Assembly: GCA_002409965.1 (NCBI GenBank)
Contig: DHON01000088.1
Coordinates: 1 to 9,856, forward strand
Source of the DNA: Firmicutes bacterium UBA5389
GTDB taxonomy: Bacteria; Bacillota; DTU025
Direction: 5' to 3'
Length of the DNA: 9,856 nucleotides
The translations under genes and the position numbers were made by a program. The notes below the pieces were generated by a model that was not told the DNA's origin, did not search any database, and was given only the letters and a program-made list of their open reading frames with translations. Positions 7,527-9,856 of the stretch are shown one piece after another (the stretch's first letter is position 1; every line of letters begins with the position of its first letter).

Positions 7527-7559
7527 GCGAGTATGCCACTCTCCCGGCGGGTTTTTCTT
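7518..7559 (+). terminator. Possible intrinsic terminator of the XRE gene
   Basis: CGCCGG (7518-7523) can pair with CCGGCG (7544-7549) over a 20-nt loop, followed by GGTTTTTCTTT. The stem is only 6 bp and starts inside the last codons of the gene, so this is a weak candidate. The T-rich tract is the better part of the evidence. Confidence 0.35.
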
Positions 7560-7745
7560 TGTCCTGAAGCATTCCCACTATTTCGGATTCGTCTGACATC
7601 GTACACCCTGCCCCATGTCTCTCTCGACGTGAACCAAGCCTCCTCAGCCTGCAGCTTCATGCGCGCGTCCGGCCATTCGCCCGCTCGCGAACCATGATAT
7701 CAGTATGCTCTCAGTCGTCCGCGAGTGCTTGAGCGCTGGGCCCTG

Positions 7746-7754
7746 TGCTATGAT
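7746..7754 (+). promoter_or_regulatory. Extended -10 promoter of the two-component operon
   Basis: TGCTATGAT has the TG-n extension and a 5/6 match to TATAAT. A TTGAGC at 7729-7734 is only 14 bp away, so the -35 contribution is unclear. The start would fall near 7761, giving a leader of about 20 nt before the ATG at 7782. The 7560-7740 stretch upstream holds nothing else that I recognise. Confidence 0.5.
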
Positions 7755-7781
7755 GTATCCAGATGGACAGGGGGGACGCCG

Positions 7782-8504
7782 ATGCACAGGATCATGATAG
7801 TCGAAGACGACGACAAGATCGCCGACATCCTCTCAAGCTATCTCAAGAGGTATAGCTACGAGCCTGTCAGGCCGCGGGGCTTGCGCGACATCAAGTCGGA
7901 GTGTCTTGCCGTCCGTCCCCACCTGGTGCTGCTCGACATCAATCTTCCTTACATGGACGGCTTCTACTGGTGCCGACAGATACGTACCGTATCGAACGCG
8001 CCGGTGATCTTCATCTCCGCCCGTTCAGGCGATATGGACCAGGTCCTCGCTCTCGATAACGGCGGCGACGACTATATCACCAAACCATTCTCCATCGATA
8101 TCGTGATCGCGAAGGTCCGCGCAGCGCTGAGACGAGCCTACGGCGAATACTCCGCTCAGGCCGAATCCGACCCGGATGTCTACGAAATCGAAGGCCTCTA
8201 TCTGTATCGCGGCAACAGCATGGTCGAGCGGCAGGGCTCTCAGGCGTTCTTGACCCCAAAAGAATTCCGCCTGCTGGATCTACTGGCGCGCCGATTGGGG
8301 CAAGTCGTTCCGCGAGATCGACTGCTCGAAGCGCTCTGGGACGATGTGAGCTTCGTGGACGACAACACTCTCACTGTTAACGTCACCCGACTGAGACGCA
8401 AGCTTGAGGAGATCGGCGTCGATGGCGCCATCCAGACCATCCGCGGCGCGGGCTACAGACTCTCGCCTGTGTGGAAAGGTGAGCATCGCAATGAACATCC
8501 TTGA
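7782..8504 (+). CDS. OmpR/PhoB-family response regulator (BceR-like)
   Basis: A 240-residue cytoplasmic transcription factor, the usual length for the family. The receiver domain (residues 2-118) has the acidic pocket E8-D9-D10, phosphoacceptor Asp52 in LLDINLP, Ser79 in the FISAR switch and Lys101 in ITKPF. The C-terminal winged helix (about 140-236) shows LTPKEFRLLDLLA, the recognition helix NTLTVNVTRLRRKL and the wing TIRGAGYRL. The ATG at 7782 is preferred over an in-frame ATG at 7725: it has GGGGGGA just upstream, starts directly on the receiver domain, and leaves the promoter outside the coding region. It overlaps the kinase gene by 14 bp, so the two are translated together. A BceR-type inverted repeat downstream of the kinase is the likely target. 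BceR-like is inferred from the kinase partner and operator. Confidence 0.95.
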   Translation: MHRIMIVEDDDKIADILSSYLKRYSYEPVRPRGLRDIKSECLAVRPHLVLLDINLPYMDGFYWCRQIRTVSNAPVIFISARSGDMDQVLALDNGGDDYITKPFSIDIVIAKVRAALRRAYGEYSAQAESDPDVYEIEGLYLYRGNSMVERQGSQAFLTPKEFRLLDLLARRLGQVVPRDRLLEALWDDVSFVDDNTLTVNVTRLRRKLEEIGVDGAIQTIRGAGYRLSPVWKGEHRNEHP

Positions 8505-9669
8505 GTATCTGGCGAGTCGAGCCGCGTTCATCATCTTTCACCTGTTCGCAGGGGCGCTGGGCATCGCCGTCATCCAGCTGGACCTGCTTCAGACAGGCGG
8601 TTCCGGGCTTACGTATGGGTCAGCAGCTTACATCGTAGTTCTTCATGTGGCGATGCTCGGCATCGCCGTGGTCATCGACTACTCGCGGCAGTATGCATTC
8701 TTCCGCCGCGCCCGTGAAATCGCCGCCGCGCCCGATCCGCTGGCCCGCGTGCCGTCCCTCCCCGCCCCGCGCGCCGCCGAGCAGCGCATCCTGCACCAGA
8801 TGGCGAACGCGGCATACGCATCACATACCGCCGAAGCCCTAAGGCGCGATGCGCAAGCGCAGATGCACATCGATTTCACCAACCGATGGGTCCACGCCAT
8901 GAAGACCCCGGTTTCCATCATCGACCTCCTCGTCCAGCAGTCGAAGGAGGTCGGATCTGTAGATGAAGCGTTAACGCTGTTCGACAGCGTCCAGGAGGAG
9001 AACGAGCGGATCGCGTATGCCCTCGACACGATGCTGGGCATGGCCCGCCAGGAACGGTTCTCCATGGACCTCCTGCCCCAGCAGATGGACCTAGTCGGAG
9101 TCGCCCGAAGCGTAGTCAACAAGCATAGAAAGGAGTTCATCCGGTATTCCATCTACCCGAGTGTCGAGTGCCATGCCCCGAGCTCCATCGTGGAGACAGA
9201 CGAGAAGTGGATCACATTCGTAGTCGATCAACTTGTATCGAATGCGATCAAGTACACCCGAATCAGCCGGCCTGACGCTGCGGTGGCGGCAGCGACTACA
9301 GCTGCTGCCGGCGATACCCCTCCCGGAAACAGCAAGCGCATCGTTATCTCGATCGATGAACGTCCATTCGATGAGGCCGATGCTCGTGCCGGGGCCGCCA
9401 TGCTCCCGCCGGCCCTGACGCTGACAGTCCGCGACAACGGCATCGGAATCCCGGATCACGATCTCCCCAGAGTCTTCGACCCCTTCTTCACCGGCGACAA
9501 CGGGCGCGTTGTGCCCGAATCCACCGGCATGGGTCTCTTCCTCGCCCGAAGGATATGCGCCGAACTCGGCCACACCCTCACCGCCCAGTCCCAGCCTGAG
9601 CAGGGCGCCGCCATGACCATCACATTCTCCACAACCTCCGTCACACACGGCATAACCGCGAATGTGTAG
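8491..9669 (+). CDS. Intramembrane-sensing histidine kinase (BceS-like)
   Basis: A 392-residue membrane kinase paired with the preceding response regulator. Two hydrophobic segments (about 11-30 and 43-62) flank a loop of about 12 residues, too short for a sensor domain; such kinases sense through a partner membrane protein, in the Bce group an ABC transporter. The H-box WVHAMKTPVSIIDLL puts the phosphorylated His at 135, and H-x-[MIL]-KTP is typical of BceS. The ATPase domain has the N-box (Asn251 in DQLVSNAIKYT), G1 (DNGIGIP, 315-321), F-box (FDPFFTGDNG) and G2 (STGMGLFLARR, 344-354). The start at 8491 has AAAGGTGAG upstream; an in-frame start at 8404 would be buried in the regulator gene. 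It is longer than usual (about 330-350), mainly through an Ala/Thr/Pro-rich segment at 260-282 and another near 292-308 in the ATPase domain. Confidence 0.94.
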   Translation: MNILEYLASRAAFIIFHLFAGALGIAVIQLDLLQTGGSGLTYGSAAYIVVLHVAMLGIAVVIDYSRQYAFFRRAREIAAAPDPLARVPSLPAPRAAEQRILHQMANAAYASHTAEALRRDAQAQMHIDFTNRWVHAMKTPVSIIDLLVQQSKEVGSVDEALTLFDSVQEENERIAYALDTMLGMARQERFSMDLLPQQMDLVGVARSVVNKHRKEFIRYSIYPSVECHAPSSIVETDEKWITFVVDQLVSNAIKYTRISRPDAAVAAATTAAAGDTPPGNSKRIVISIDERPFDEADARAGAAMLPPALTLTVRDNGIGIPDHDLPRVFDPFFTGDNGRVVPESTGMGLFLARRICAELGHTLTAQSQPEQGAAMTITFSTTSVTHGITANV

Positions 9670-9692
9670 TCGCGGCCAGTCCACGGAAACCC

Positions 9693-9716
9693 CAACCTTG
9701 CAGTAATGTAAGGTTG
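9693..9716. promoter_or_regulatory. BceR-type operator upstream of the truncated gene
   Basis: Two 10-bp arms, CAACCTTGCA and TGTAAGGTTG, are separated by GTAA and pair at 9 of 10 positions. The core TTGCA-N4-TGTAA differs at one base from TNACA-N4-TGTAA, the operator pattern I recall for BceR-type regulators. It lies 27 bp upstream of the proposed -35 box, as expected for activation by an OmpR-family protein. As RNA it could form a hairpin with a GUAA loop, but no T-tract follows, so a terminator is unlikely. Confidence 0.65.
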
Positions 9717-9743
9717 TGACGGCGTTCTCGTAAGCCTGCCAAA

Positions 9744-9772
9744 TGGAGACATCCGCATCGGCCCTGTATACT
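9744..9772 (+). promoter_or_regulatory. Promoter of the truncated downstream gene
   Basis: TGGAGA (9744-9749, 4/6 to TTGACA) and TATACT (9767-9772, 5/6 to TATAAT) are 17 bp apart. The poor -35 fits a promoter that needs an activator, and the BceR-type repeat lies just upstream. The resulting leader would be about 55 nt. Confidence 0.5.
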
Positions 9773-9834
9773 CATAATCGGAAGGCCGACCACGAACCCG
9801 GCCCGCCCAAAGGTCTGAAGGAGGGACTCTGAAT

Positions 9835-9856
9835 ATGGCGGTTCTCACCGCACACG
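9835..9856 (+). CDS. Start of a gene, probably the ATPase of a BceAB-type peptide-resistance ABC transporter (truncated)
   Basis: Only seven codons are inside the window: MAVLTAH. The start is supported by AAGGAGGG at 9818-9825, 9 nt before the ATG. Nothing in seven residues proves a function, but BceA-type ATPases often begin with a short [IV]-L-x-[AT] strand like this one. The position directly after a BceRS-like pair, with its own promoter and a BceR-type operator, is the standard arrangement for bceAB. That start codon is real is likely; the function is inferred from context. Confidence 0.55.

Noticed and set aside
7373..7660. Minus-strand open frame of 95 codons
   Set aside because: It overlaps the XRE gene and has a low-quality, Arg/Ser-rich translation with no ribosome binding site.
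7725..7781. Longer N-terminus for the response regulator starting at 7725
   Set aside because: It would add 19 residues before the receiver domain and cover the promoter; the ATG at 7782 has a good ribosome binding site.
8404..8490. Longer N-terminus for the histidine kinase starting at 8404
   Set aside because: It would lie almost wholly within the winged-helix coding region in another frame; the ATG at 8491 precedes the first membrane segment and has a suitable ribosome binding site.
9091..9684. Minus-strand open frame of 197 codons
   Set aside because: It is the shadow of the histidine kinase ATPase domain, which shows all kinase motifs on the plus strand.
9693..9716. Hairpin after the kinase gene as an intrinsic terminator
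   Set aside because: No run of T follows the stem, and the core matches a BceR-type operator better.

Overview
The window holds one very large secreted-protein gene on the minus strand (1-6495, cut by the left edge), a regulatory intergenic region (6496-6956), and a rightward block on the plus strand: an XRE-type regulator (6957-7526), an OmpR-family response regulator (7782-8504), an intramembrane-sensing histidine kinase (8491-9669), and the first codons of a further gene (9835-9856). The likely source is a moderately G+C-rich member of the Bacillota, perhaps an uncultured anaerobic clostridial or Limnochordia-like lineage. The reasons are the strong AAGGAGG-type ribosome binding sites, the Bce-type two-component pair (a family largely confined to Bacillota) and the consensus sigma-A promoters. 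The phylum is an inference, and no species can be named.

The minus-strand gene reads open for exactly 2165 codons from an ATG at 6495 to base 1, with no stop. It encodes a signal peptide, a propeptide, a complete subtilisin-like (S8) catalytic domain with Asp194, His260, Asn348 and Ser429, and then a long stalk in which PKD domains alternate with ASH/BACON-like beta-sandwich domains. Two of these sandwich domains are split at the same place by an NHL/YncE-like beta-propeller of about 230 residues, and the two propellers are paralogues. An Fn3-like domain and the start of a sixth PKD domain reach the window edge. The last 104 codons are much richer in G/C at third positions than the middle of the gene.

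The 461-bp gap between the divergent peptidase and XRE genes carries a perfect TTGACA-17-TATAAT promoter reading towards the peptidase. Around it lie a GTTCC-N5-GGAAC palindrome, two related half-sites and a separate 14-bp perfect palindrome. The simplest reading is that the XRE protein binds here and controls the peptidase, itself, or both.

The response regulator and kinase overlap by 14 bp and form a translationally coupled unit. The kinase has two membrane segments with a loop of about 12 residues and an H-box of the form H-x-M-K-T-P, as in BceS-type kinases that sense antimicrobial peptides through a partner ABC transporter. Downstream lies an inverted repeat close to the operator known for BceR-type regulators, then a promoter, a strong ribosome binding site and an ATG. 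The truncated gene is therefore probably the ATPase of the partner BceAB-type transporter. The right half of the window thus looks like an antimicrobial-peptide sensing and detoxification module.
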